Below, piece by piece: positions 53,761-64,000 of a DNA stretch of 64,000 nucleotides. This DNA is from Adineta steineri (Eukaryota > Rotifera > Eurotatoria > Adinetida > Adinetidae). The notes below the pieces were generated by a model. The model was not told the DNA's origin, ran no database searches, and saw nothing but the letters and a program-made list of their open reading frames with translations. The translations under genes and the position numbers were made by a program. The DNA lies in the NCBI GenBank assembly GCA_905250115.1, contig CAJNOI010000072.1, forward strand, positions 365,809-429,808, written 5' to 3'. Numbering within the stretch: the first letter of the stretch is position 1; every line of letters begins with the position of its first letter.

Positions 53761-54258
53761 CGACACTTACACGCACGACTCTTACGTGCAGAATTATTAT
53801 TTTTTAAAGCTTGTTACCGTAGCTTCTTTGGGCCTAAAATGTGGAGCTCGCATATTTACTACGAGTACTAAAAGAACCCAGCCATTGAGCTTTGATCACG
53901 ATGTCTAATGATTATTTAGCCTGTTGTTGAGCTTTAAACCTCCTGGTTCCGGAGGCTTGCAGATAGAAGAAGATGGCGAAAACAATCAACATGTAAACTC
54001 AGATATTTTTAATTAAGAATACTCGCCTGTAATAGTAGTCTGGTTGTGAGGGAGGAGCAGGGAGGAAAAAGTTGAACACTGAGTTTTTCGATTCTTCTAA
54101 AGTTTTTGATTAAAAACTAAAAACACTTGGCTTTTTCCCTGCGACGAGTGAGGGATGTGAGAGTCATAAAATTTGTACTTATAATTTATACTCACATTTT
54201 TATATGCAAGTACCACAAAAAATGACTTTGCCCGTAGGAGTAGTACACGTAAGTGTCG
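53761..54258. mobile_element. Possible non-autonomous DNA transposon with about 26-bp inverted ends
   Basis: The left end CGACACTTACACGCACGAC and the inverted right end CGACACTTACGTGTACTAC resemble each other over about 26 bp with a few mismatches. No clear target duplication was found. The interior (about 500 bp) has no coding capacity that I can defend. It ends 103 bp before the start codon of C1q-like gene C, so it may lie in that gene's promoter. Confidence 0.5.
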
Positions 54259-54361
54259 TGTTCTTTTCATTTTAACAATCATATAAGTATTTATGTTAAA
54301 TATTTCTATAATTTTAATATGTCTTATATATATTTATATTTAAATGAAATTTAGTGTCAAA

Positions 54362-57300
54362 ATGAAGACTAAGTATACTCCTACGGCAACTGATGATGGT
54401 GATATCAAAACAAATGATTTGGAATTGCCAGATTTTCAGATTGATGATCAAGAACGCCAACCAATATATGAAAAAATGGAACAGGATCATCAATTACCAC
54501 AACAGTAAATAATTATCATTGATTTATTTTAATATAATTCTTTTTTTCTATTATATTATGTTAATAGATCATCGCGGAAACGAACATTTCGTTCAAAACC
54601 AATTCGAACTATAAGTATTATTATATTACTCATTTCTATGATTAGTGTTGGTATTATTGGATATATTCATTACAATACATCAAATACAACTGAAACACTC
54701 GTTAACGAAAATCAAGGTAAATTATCAATTCATTCTGGAATAGTTTTATAAAATCTGAAATACTTTCCTGAATCTTATTGAAATCGATATTTTTGTTTTT
54801 GATTAAATATAATAATAATAATATTTATAAATTTAGATGAAAGTGAACGAATTCCTCAATTACGATCATATTCAAATGACGACGTAAATATTTTTATTTT
54901 ATTTAACAAAAAAAATTTTTTTTTTTATTTGATAAAATAGGATTCTGATTATCCTGAAATTGTTGGTCAAATGCATATTTATTTTCGTCAATCACCACAT
55001 TCGTTTTATCGACGATCATTTGAAAAACTTACTATTCCTGTTGCAAGATACAATCGTCGACATTTTCGTAAAAAAATATTTTTTTTTCTAATAAAAAATT
55101 AAATTTTCTTTATTTTATTTTTTAGCTTTAAAAGGTCCATTTATTAGTTTAATGCCACGAATGCCAATATTTGCTGATCGATACAATAAACAAACAATTA
55201 TTTATTCGAAAAGAAGTTCAAGTTAATATTTATATTCATATTTATTCATTTATAAATAATAAATTTATTTATTTGTTTATTTAGCCTTAATTTATGTTTT
55301 ACCAGCATTAAATGATAAACATGGAAAACGTTTTTCGATTGCAGAATTAATTAAATCAGGTCATGTTAGTTTATCAAATACTGGTATACAACTAAAATCA
55401 GATATGGATATGTCAACATACTTTCGATCAGAATCATGTTTGTTTTATTTTTTTGATTTAAATATTTGTAATCATTTATTTCTTATTTAATAGTAAAAGG
55501 TTCAAATATTCCACGAATAAATTCTCGTACAGGTGGTTTTATGGATGGTTATCATACTAATTATGAATCATTATCAGTACCAACATATGATGAAGTTACA
55601 GTTGATAGTAATGAAATGTTTGGCTCAGAAGAAAAAAGTGAAGAGAAGAATGATGATGATAAAGAAGAATATAATAACAATAAAAATGATCAAGATTCTT
55701 CTAATCAATATGAAAATGATGAAAAATCACGATCACCTCGACGTCGATATCCTGCACGTCGACGTCCACGACCTACACGACGACCACAAAGTAATATTTA
55801 GTCTCAATAAAAATCATTATATAATCAAATTATTTTTTTTATTTTATTTTAGCTTATAAAACGAAAACAACAACAACAAGAAAATCAAAAACAACAACTG
55901 AATCGTAAGATTTCATTAATATCTGTTTGATTAAAATTTAATATTAATTAATAAATAGGGAATCAAAAACAAAAAAACCTAACGGAAAAATTATTGATAA
56001 TGTTGCATATTTTCAAGGATCAAATTCGAAAAATCAATTAGGTGGATCAAAAGGAAAAGCAGTAACATATAATAGTATTGATGGTTTAAATGAATACACA
56101 ACATTTCCTAATGGAACATTACAAACTGAAAAAACTGGTATTTATTTTTCAATGTTTGCTGCACAAATTGGTAGTCCAAATCGAAATGGTAAAGGAGAAG
56201 TTCATATTTGGACGGAAAAAGATGGTAAAAATGAACAGAATTCAAATAGTATTCAAACAGTTAATCGTGGAACTACATCAGTTCTTGTTTATTCATCAGT
56301 TTTTCAAGCTTCAACTGATCAAACACTTGCACTTTTATATTCAGTTTCAACAACAAATAAATGTACATCGTTAGGTTTAATTGCAACAGAACCAGAACAT
56401 GAATCAGTTGTTCCAAGTATTATAACAACAATTATACAAATTAGTGATGGTATTAATACCATTCCATATGCTGAATTATTTAGTTCAAAAACTCAATTGG
56501 CAAATTCAAATTCTGATGTTATTATATTCGATAGTTTCAGTGCAAATAATAAAATTAATACAAAAAATACAAAACATAATGGAAATATTGAATATAATGA
56601 AGAAGGGATTTATTTTATTATTGCTTGTGCTCAAGTTGGTAGTGAAATTGATAGTCATGCATCAGGTGATGTTCATTTATGGATGAAACTTAATGACAAA
56701 GATATGTCAAATAGTAATACAATTCAAACTATTCATAGTGGTAGTACTGCCGTATTAGTTAGTCAAACAATTATTAAACTGAAATCAAATGATAAAGCTC
56801 AAATTGCATTTTCATCTACAAATAAAAAATTAGGTGTTATTGCTTCACAACCAAAGAATGAACCAGCTGTACCAAGTATTATAGTATCAACATTTCGATT
56901 ACGTCATCAAGGTGATGCAATTCCATATGCACAATTATCAAGTTCAAAAACACAATGGGGTTGTAAAAAATCTCAAGGAATTGAAATTGATATGGATGAT
57001 GGTTTACAACGTATTAGAAATAAAAATGGAGTTATTAAATTTAGAGAAGCAGGAACTTATTTTGTTATTGCTGCTGTTCAAGTTGCAAGTGAAGATAATA
57101 ATGGTATTGGGGATTTTCATTTATGGATGAAATTAAATGGAAATGATATACCTAATTCAAATACTATTCAATCAATAAATAAAGATACTGGTGTATTAAT
57201 TTGTCAATCGGCTATTGAAATTAAAGTTGGTGATAAACTTCAAATGGTTTATTCTACTGATGTTGCACACGGTAAAATTGGTTTAGTTGCTACTCAACCT

Positions 57301-57375
57301 CATAATGAACCATTGGTACCCAGTATTATTATGAGTATTATGAAATCAAGTTATGCAGAAGATAATTATGATTGA
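54362..57375 (+). CDS. C1q-like gene C: membrane-anchored protein with three C1q/TNF-like domains
   Basis: Nine exons (54362-54504, 54568-54716, 54837-54883, 54941-55067, 55126-55221, 55285-55437, 55494-55790, 55853-55904, 55959-57375) join in frame to 826 residues. About 60 hydrophilic N-terminal residues precede one hydrophobic helix (TISIIILLISMISVGIIGYI). There is no signal peptide, so it looks like a type II membrane protein, as TNF-family ligands are. A middle part of about 250 residues includes KGPFISLMPRMPIFADRY, an acidic Asp/Glu/Asn-rich stretch and an Arg/Pro-rich stretch that could be a furin-type site. The last exon holds three C1q-like domains, beginning IIDNVAYFQGSNSKNQLGG and closely matching genes A and B. 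Codon use is more AT-rich than in A and B. The gene is intact. Confidence 0.85.
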
Positions 57376-57711
57376 TTTTGAAATTTAGTGAAAAGTTCAT
57401 TGAAAATAAACAATTATCTTAATTAAAGTTTTTTTTGTGAGAATTATTTTAAAACAATTTATTTTTTGATTCTACTTCATGTTTTTTAAATAAATAAAAC
57501 CATTTCTTTTCTTTTAAAACAACGATTTTTGAATATACTGTTTAACCTAGTGATTCTATGGCTATATGTCAAAACTATAAATAATAATCAAGCAAAGATA
57601 AAAAAAACTATCGACTTGTAATAATTTTGTTTGTTATTGTAGAGTGAAAGATTTTGAGTTTTGTATTATCATTAGATAAATTAATGTTTCAAACAAAAGA
57701 AAACAACCATC
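57376..57711. other. 3' flank of gene C
   Basis: AT-rich sequence with AATAAA-like signals near 57490. Nothing else was recognised. Confidence 0.6.
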
Positions 57712-58134
57712 TTGAGGGTGTGGGTGTTCGTGCCCATAATCACTGAACCAGAGATGTCCATGGCGGCGAGGCAGCAACTTTTATCATACTGTCGCGGCAG
57801 CGGCAGCTCTTTCAGGAAACAATTTTAAAAATTACGAAATTTACACATAATCTCGACATTGACGTATTCCGCAATGTAAAACTAGACGAATCTCATCGAT
57901 TAGCAGCAACAGCACTCGTTTAAACCACTCTCAGTCTTGAGAATCGGAAGATTTTAAAAACCCCATCGCGGCAGCGTCGTGGTAGCGGCAATTTTTTATA
58001 GGAGCGCGGTGCGGCAGCGGCGTGGCACACTTCTTTTTGTTATAGTCGCGGCGCGGCAGCGGCAGATTCTCAACCGCGATGGACATCTCTGCGCTGAACT
58101 CAACCCTACACCAACCCACACCCTCAAGAACTAT
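57712..58134. repeat. G-rich/C-rich palindrome split by a hAT-type element
   Basis: The left arm CTTGAGGGTGTGGGTGT (57712-57728) and right arm CCAACCCACACCCTCAAGA (58114-58132) are mirror images. The loop carries the miniature element at 57749-58091. Confidence 0.85.
57749..58091. mobile_element. hAT-type miniature inverted-repeat element (343 bp) with GCGGCA repeats
   Basis: The ends CAGAGATGTCCATGGCGG and, inverted, CAGAGATGTCCATCGCGG match at 17 of 18 positions. The flanking 8-mers CACTGAAC (57741-57748) and CGCTGAAC (58092-58099) match at 7 of 8 and are a likely target duplication. The interior near both ends is made of GCGGCAGCGGC-like units, which are strikingly GC-rich for this genome. 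Confidence 0.82.
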
Positions 58135-58399
58135 TGAAACTATGTTTATATTATTCAAAACTTTTTTCATATGCATTATCATGTTTACCATCTATTCAAT
58201 AAACAGTTTATCGAGATGTTAAACTTGATTGAAGTTATTTATATTTGGAAAAGAAAAGTATTATTTAGTGGAGTTTTTCATCATATACAATGACAATAAA
58301 TGTTTTAGAATGAGAAGAATTTTGTGGTAAAACAGGTCTTTGAACACTTTTTACTATTGAATGTTTAAATGAAAAAATTTTCGATAACATTCATACTTA

Positions 58400-58785
58400 T
58401 AAAAAAAAGAAAATGAAGTTTTATTAGTTGTTGCCGCATAATTTCATATTATTGATCAATATTCCCCATCATCTGATATACATATTATACAATTAAAACA
58501 AATTCAATCATCAATTTTATTAAAAAATTTAGAAAAAAGAAAATTTTCTGGAACATCAAATAATTCAGTATCTTTAATAAATACTTCTTACAACATCAAT
58601 GAATTATATTCCATACACAAATATTTCATTAGAAAAACATCTATCAATATGTGATAATTGTATATTTTTATATCGAACAAAATTAAATGATCATGATATG
58701 AAAATTATTGTTGAAAAAGCAATAAATATTAAACAATGTCATATATTGAATTTGCATTATAACTCTTTCGGGTGCTTTATGTAAC
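58400..58785 (+). pseudogene. Possible leucine-rich-repeat gene relic
   Basis: One frame at 58599-58784 reads LNDHDMKIIVEKAINIKQC then HILNLHYNSFG. This resembles the ribonuclease-inhibitor-type leucine-rich repeat (D-x-D-x-K-I-I, then L-x-L-x-x-N). Upstream pieces look coding-like but have no start or splice context. It is a short relic at best. Confidence 0.25.
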
Positions 58786-58999
58786 AAATAATTACATAAA
58801 TATAAAAAAAATATTAATTTAGATAAATATCAATCAATTTAAGAGTGTAGTATGAGTAACATGTTAGTCTTGTTTCTTACTTACATCCATACGCAGATCC
58901 ACACACCTAGACCCAGACCCTCACATCTAAACTCACACCCTTAAATTGATTGATATTTATCTAAATTAAGATTTTTTTTATATTTATGTAATTATAATA
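58785..58999. repeat. Large near-perfect inverted repeat (about 57-bp arms)
   Basis: The left arm 58791-58849 and right arm 58932-58992 are reverse complements with only two or three mismatches. They share TTTAGATAAATATCAATCAA and the ATTACATAAATATAAA end. The 80-bp loop carries degenerate C-rich telomere-like units (CACACACCTAGACCCAGACC). Confidence 0.88.
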
Positions 59000-60680
59000 T
59001 TTGATTTGTACATTTTTTTGAATATAATAAATGATTCATAATGTGAAACTACTATTAAGTTAAGGCATTTCATATATGTTAAAAATCAAGTACATATAAG
59101 ACTTATCTAACTTAACTTTTACGAAATAATTTCTTATGACTGTTTGGGTGCACATAGCCACTTCTATATGAAAACATTCATTAATCACAACATTTGTTGT
59201 TGCTCAAAGTTGATCCGATTGTTCACCAATACATGCTGAAATAGCAATAGGAGCTTTTTTACAATAATTTCCGATAAATAACTCTCCAGTATATTGACGT
59301 ATTATATTGATATATTTTGCAAATTTTATATATAAAGTATTACTCATACTGGTAGTTTGACCATCAAATGAAGCTGAAAAACGTACTTATAAAATATTTT
59401 CAACATAAAATTCCGCTACAAATAAAAATTGAAGTGTTTAACAATTATCAATAGATTCATAACAACAATTAGATAATAATCAGAAAAATTTTCATACTAT
59501 ACTTGGTGGACTTATTCAATTAATATCGGTTCAAATTGATCAGAAGATAATTGCTGATGAAACAGTTCTTTATATTATTCAAGCCATGAAAACTAATGTA
59601 TCAATCAAATCTGATTGTGATGGGACATTAAATTATATTTTCATAAAAGTCAATGAGTTCGTCAAAAAAAATAATTGGAAATAATTCTGATGAAATATAA
59701 AAATGACGAAGAGAATTATATCAAAGTAAGAAACTATAGAAATGTCAAACAAAGAAACGATGAGTAGATTCAATTCAATCAAATTTATTTATTAAAAAAG
59801 AACAGATCAAAGGCGAGCTTGATAAATCAGTTGACGAACATTAATTTAACTTTGTTTTATATCATCTTTACAGTAAATAATGAATTTTATACCAAATGAA
59901 AACGAGAGTTATCGATATTCTTCTGGCGAAATGCTATTTCTAACAATCAATAAATACAAATAGTATTATTCATCTACAAGAAAATTTTCATAATTCTAAA
60001 ATAGATTTTTTTTAACAAATATAAAACGGATAAAAATATTATTTTAATGTCAATACAAAATTTAATAATATGAATTTATCATGTATGTTTTATTGATATT
60101 TATGTATAATAAACAAATAGAATTACAATGAAGAAAATCATAGAAGAAAAGAGATACTATTCGATTGATGATATTAAATAATAAAATAATCATTTATACA
60201 TTCCTTAATTCTACGTTCTCGTTATTGGAGAAATCGAAAGTTTTGACTATTCAATAAGAGATAGATTTTATTCTAATAAATCGATTATCTTATCATATGA
60301 ATTTATTTTTTTTACAATCATTTTTTATATAATCTAACCATTGATTTAGATTCATTCTTTATATTAATCTAATAAGATTGAAAATTTAAACACGTAATTA
60401 TCTGTACGTACTCAATAGTAGGTATGATTAATTTTTATATTTTGATTTTTCGTAGAAAAAAAATACGTGTATATCTTTTGAAAATAATTTCACCTATGAT
60501 AGACATGTGTGTAGGTAAGAAAAATTTTTCTTCGTATTAAGAAATTTGTTTTTGTCATTATATGATTTATAAAATACGTCGTTATTTTTTCAAGGTTTCT
60601 CTATTGATGCATATCGGTTTTATATTTAGTAAGGATGATTGTGAGATCAAAATATGTTATTTTTTATAATCCCCCTTTTT
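59000..60680. other. Intergenic stretch with coding-like debris
   Basis: AT-rich sequence. The minus strand at about 59200-59400 has broken coding-like stretches (for example ELFIGNYCKKAPIAISACIG) that I cannot assign. No intact gene was seen. Confidence 0.4.
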
Positions 60681-60684
60681 TCTC

Positions 60685-60712
60685 TATGGTGTGACCAATA
60701 GATATATAAGGA
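60685..60712 (+). promoter_or_regulatory. Core promoter with CCAAT and TATA boxes
   Basis: GACCAATAG (about 60684-60692) is followed by TATATAAGG (about 60695-60703), close to the expected distance upstream of a start site near 60730. The coding start is at 60798. Confidence 0.6.
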
Positions 60713-60797
60713 TGAGAATCTTCACATAAAAATACCATTGTGCATACATCCTACCTTGGTTATTTATCTACACATCCGATCAACCAGCAATCAAAAA

Positions 60798-61319
60798 ATG
60801 AGTGGTATTCAAACAATAGCTTATTTGGTTCTTGTCTCTTTATTCTTGACAATAAACTGTTATGTACAAGAAAACAGCAACGAAGATATGGTTGATGACA
60901 GTTATTATGGTGCTCGCCGACACTTGGTAGCAGAATATCTCAGCCAATACGTTGACAAACGTGCTGCTGCTAAATCAGTTTGTGGTGGTACTACTCAATG
61001 TGCAGATTTTTGTAATTCAAATACCCGCTATGATGCTAGTACTACATGTGGTTTGACTTGTTATGATAGTAAGTGGGTAGAAAAAGTTGGTAGTACAGGC
61101 ACTTGTCAACTTAGTTCTAATGTTTGTGCTGGTGCTTCTTCTACTTTTTGTCCTGGTGGCAATTATACTAGCGTTCATAATGGTTTTTCAGGCAATCCAA
61201 GTTATTTCGATTGCGGTAACGGTTATGGTTGTGGTACCAATGGAGGATGTTGTGTTCGTATTGCTGGTCAAACTGCTAGTACTTGGCAATATTATTGTCT
61301 GAAATGCAATCAAAGCTAA
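60798..61319 (+). CDS. Secreted cysteine-rich protein with propeptide-like region
   Basis: A single exon encodes 173 residues. The start at 60798 (AAAAAATGAG) gives a signal peptide, SGIQTIAYLVLVSLFLTINC. An in-frame ATG 60 bp upstream would bury it. An acidic stretch (NSNEDMVDD) follows, then a dibasic DKR at about residue 55. That could be a processing site releasing a mature part of about 118 residues. The mature part holds 14 Cys, an even number fit for seven disulfides, with a CC pair near the end and N-glycosylation sequons. I do not recognise the fold. The region is Gly/Ser/Thr-rich, as in secreted carbohydrate-binding or defence proteins, but nothing proves either role. It is intact, with strong promoter elements. 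An AATAAA lies at about 61572. Confidence 0.78.
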   Translation: MSGIQTIAYLVLVSLFLTINCYVQENSNEDMVDDSYYGARRHLVAEYLSQYVDKRAAAKSVCGGTTQCADFCNSNTRYDASTTCGLTCYDSKWVEKVGSTGTCQLSSNVCAGASSTFCPGGNYTSVHNGFSGNPSYFDCGNGYGCGTNGGCCVRIAGQTASTWQYYCLKCNQS

Positions 61320-63151
61320 AACTGATGAACAGTTTTATTATATGAAGAGAACTTTATTCATGCTCTGCATGTATCTATTCTTACTTAGTTAGTTTCATTA
61401 TGTATCTTTTATAGTGTGCGTACTTCTTTTTTTTAATCTTTTCTCATTAATATAATCATCTTTTTTTTCTTGTACTCTTTAATTAATACTCTATTATTGA
61501 CACATAAAATGTTTTCTTTCTAAAAATTCTTTTTTTGTGATATTACGTATAGAAACAATTCAAAGTTTTCAATAAAATCTTCATAGTATAGAAAAGTCTT
61601 TCGTTTTAATCTTGTTATTTTTTATGTGTTTTACTCATAGAAAAAGAAAAATAAGTATACAACCACATGAGAAAAGACGAAGAATAGAACGAAATAAAAA
61701 CAAAGAGTGATTAATAATATATAAAATTACTTTAAGTATTATTGAAGCAGACGAAAAAAGTATAAAGAATGAGGATTTATTTCATTCGTTTTTCGACTAA
61801 TTCAAAAAATCGATTGATCTAGTCTAAAGCTTTGAACAAACTAGAAAGTTTTATATTATGTCATTGGTATAAGTCTAAATCCGATCTATTGAATTTCGAA
61901 TCTATTTCGGTTTTGATCAAGTTAGAATCTAGCAGAGATAGAGAAAAGATTTTCTGTTCAAGTCATAAAAGATATCATCAATAAAAACAAATAAAAAAAG
62001 ACGTGACCATTCTGAATGTGAATTTATTTTTTTCAGTAATTTAGTGTGATGGTCTATAGACACGTGTTTAGATTATTATTCTTTTCATTTGTACATATAT
62101 ACAGTTAATAAGTGTATTATAATTTTTTTGTATTGTATTGAATATGTTTTTGTTTTGATGATTGTGATCATAATGACGTAAATACATTCAAGGACTGATC
62201 AAATTTCGATGATGATATAAATATTTCGGTTGTTTCACATCGAATATGTTCGTCGTTTTTTTTATTATGGTAACTTCGCAACTTATGAAGATAATATAAA
62301 GTCTCTTTTCATTCGTTTTTATTGAAGAAAAATTTCTTCAACTCACTAAAATTGCCAATACATCTTATGATTGAAAAGGTTATGGATATCATAGATATGA
62401 TACACTTACAACCTGAGCGAATGATTGAATAGTTGATATATTATACGAAAAGAAAATACCACGAAATAAGGTAATAACAGAAATAGGGTGTGTGTGGGTG
62501 TAATCTATGTAGGTGATAGTGTCCACACCCACCATTTTCTTTGAAAATATTATTTTAGTTAATTAATATTTAAATCAATTTAAGTATAGACAGACCAATA
62601 ATATTAGATTTAATTACAAGAGTTTCGATAAGAATAGATAATCACATGTTTACTTGAGATAAGTATAAATTCAGATATTTTAAATTTTATTTGTTACTGC
62701 ATCATGAAATAAAAATTCAATTTATAAAATAATTACTTTTAAATGATTTTAGTCATACGTAGTGAGGATTATTTTTCTACTGTTAAAATATAATTTATAA
62801 TAATTGTTATTCTCTTTAGAATCGAATAAAGTTAATGACAAAACATTGAATCCATTTTTTATTGTTAAGGTCAAGGAAAAATGATTACTATTATCATTAA
62901 TTGAGTTTAAGTAAACTAAGAAAAACAGAAATCACAGACATATGGGTCATGTTACAAACAAAAAAAGAATAAAAGTAAGCTGTCTTAAGCATCCAGCTGA
63001 TTCGTTGTATTTGTTCAATTTTATCAAATCATTCAATTGCATTTTCTTATCTTTTATTTCTTTTAAAATAAAATATATACATCTAAAATATCTCAGTTCT
63101 TTCATCTTCAAAATTAGTTTGTTAATGATAATTTCTAATTCTTTTTCTTCG
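61320..63151. other. Intergenic stretch with one palindrome
   Basis: AT-rich sequence. A short G-rich/C-rich palindrome lies at 62485-62535 (GGGTGTGTGTGGGTGT and GTGTCCACACCCACC). No gene was recognised. Confidence 0.6.
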
Positions 63152-64000
63152 CTATTGCGTATCATTAATATCAAGTGTAACTAATTTGCTTAGAGTTTCA
63201 TGTGTTGGAACTAGATCTTTTTGTGTTCGCAATTGAGTATAAACGCCATATCCAACTTGTTGCATTTCCATATATACATGAACTAAATTTAGATAAATTC
63301 GAATTGATCCTACTGATCCATAACGATATGCTAAATATTTCCATAGAAGTGTTATATATCCATTTTGAGTTTGAAAAACAGCTTGTTTTTTCTTTAGTAT
63401 TTTTGTTGGTGTTGGAGAATTATCATGATAATGAAGAGGAGTAGAAAAGAATAATATAATAACAAACAAACGTGTCACTATTGGATCAGTTGTCCATGAT
63501 TTCTCAGCCATTTTTTCTGCTCTATTAAATTCTTCGTATAATTGTATGCCACAAATTAACTGCCATGTTTTATTATAAGCATTCACCTAGAACACAACAA
63601 GAAATGATAGTTTATCTTATTGAAATAAATAACTAGTTTTGAATGATTTTGACTCTTTTTTACCTGCCATGGTTCAGCATAACATGATTGATTAAGTTCA
63701 TGAAGATTAGGAAAGATTAATGGTCGAATATTAGTTTTATATAGATAATTTCGAGTGGAACGAGGGAGGGAATAATAGGCTGGTAATGTTTTAAGAAATG
63801 AAGAAACTGCAAGAACAATACTCATTGTTATAGTTGTTGGATAAATATTGTATGGCTGTTCATTTGGTGATTGTGGTGTTCTATTAAAAATAACTGAAGA
63901 ACGTTGTTGAACATAAGTTTTGATACAACATGACTCATAAGCATAAACAATATTTGATAAATGACGCCAGTCTATCTCTACTGATAGATCCATATTATTC
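63152..64000 (-). CDS. 3' part of a possible nuclear-receptor-like protein (ligand-binding-domain-like)
   Basis: Two exons on the minus strand are visible. The first runs from beyond the window edge (open to 64000) down to 63664, and the second is 63586-63152. They join in phase 0 (CAG then GTG, giving Q-V). The encoded part of about 255 residues is alpha-helical, with PRSTRNYLYKTNIRPLIFPN, TWQLICGIQLYEEF, DPIVTRLFVIILFFSTPL and ITLLWKYLAYRYG. The DP-R-----L-FS-PL and TLLWKYL patterns are reminiscent of a nuclear-receptor ligand-binding domain in its bdelloid form. If so, the zinc-finger DNA-binding domain lies outside the window. The ATG at 63993 need not be the start. The family call is tentative; the reality of the exons is well supported by frame and splice sites. 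Confidence 0.5.

Noticed and set aside
53500-53871. A 123-residue open frame
   Set aside because: It runs through a GC-rich miniature transposable element and beyond, so it is an accident of composition.
62942-63184. Two opposite open frames near the last gene
   Set aside because: Neither shows motifs. The region is the 3' flank of the minus-strand gene ending at 63152.

Overview
The window is AT-rich invertebrate nuclear DNA. Introns are mostly 45-120 bp with GT-AG ends, and the gene families are metazoan. Three things point to a bdelloid rotifer: Kelch-type repeats rich in GTW and SGG motifs, multi-C1q-like proteins, and many TGTGGG-like G-rich tracts (the telomere-type repeat reported for Adineta, from memory). 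This assignment is an inference. A 100-N scaffold gap lies at 52121-52220.

Left part (1-20.6 kb). A decayed, 5'-truncated ABCB-type transporter (minus, 1-3311) ends exactly at a G-rich palindrome. Next come an intact tail-anchored NYN-domain nuclease-like gene (minus, 4437-5670) and a broken Penelope-like retroelement relic (minus, about 7.5-8.8 kb). An intact nine-exon myotubularin phosphatase of the MTMR3/4 type follows (plus, 11895-15559), with PH-GRAM, phosphatase and FYVE parts. Then come an IQ-motif coiled-coil protein of the ciliary DRC9/DRC10 type (plus, 16629-18006) and a secreted seven-repeat Kelch-like propeller gene (minus, 18311-20574).

Middle (20.6-33.4 kb). About 5.9 kb without a recognisable gene precedes a conventional protein kinase C gene (plus, 26460-33392). 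Its common part ends in phase 0 and is followed by two alternative last exons, one resembling vertebrate PKC beta-II and the other beta-I.

Right part (34-64 kb). Three paralogous C1q-like genes lie here: A (37286-40555, six domains), B (49657-51129, three domains) and C (54362-57375, membrane-anchored, three domains). A and B share a 5' block with an invariant 35-nt putative leader exon, and a third orphan copy of that block has no gene. Between A and B a full-length two-ORF LINE (41417-46692) with a perfect 18-bp target duplication has split the last coding exon of a small multi-pass membrane protein gene. Three hAT-type miniature elements and about fifteen short G-rich/C-rich palindromes are scattered through this part. 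The end holds a Cys-rich secreted protein gene (60798-61319) and the 3' part of a possible nuclear-receptor-like gene (minus, from 63152 past the window edge).

The genes do not form one pathway. They include phosphoinositide and kinase signalling, cilia, and secreted or cell-surface proteins, in a region heavily reworked by tandem duplication and small mobile elements.
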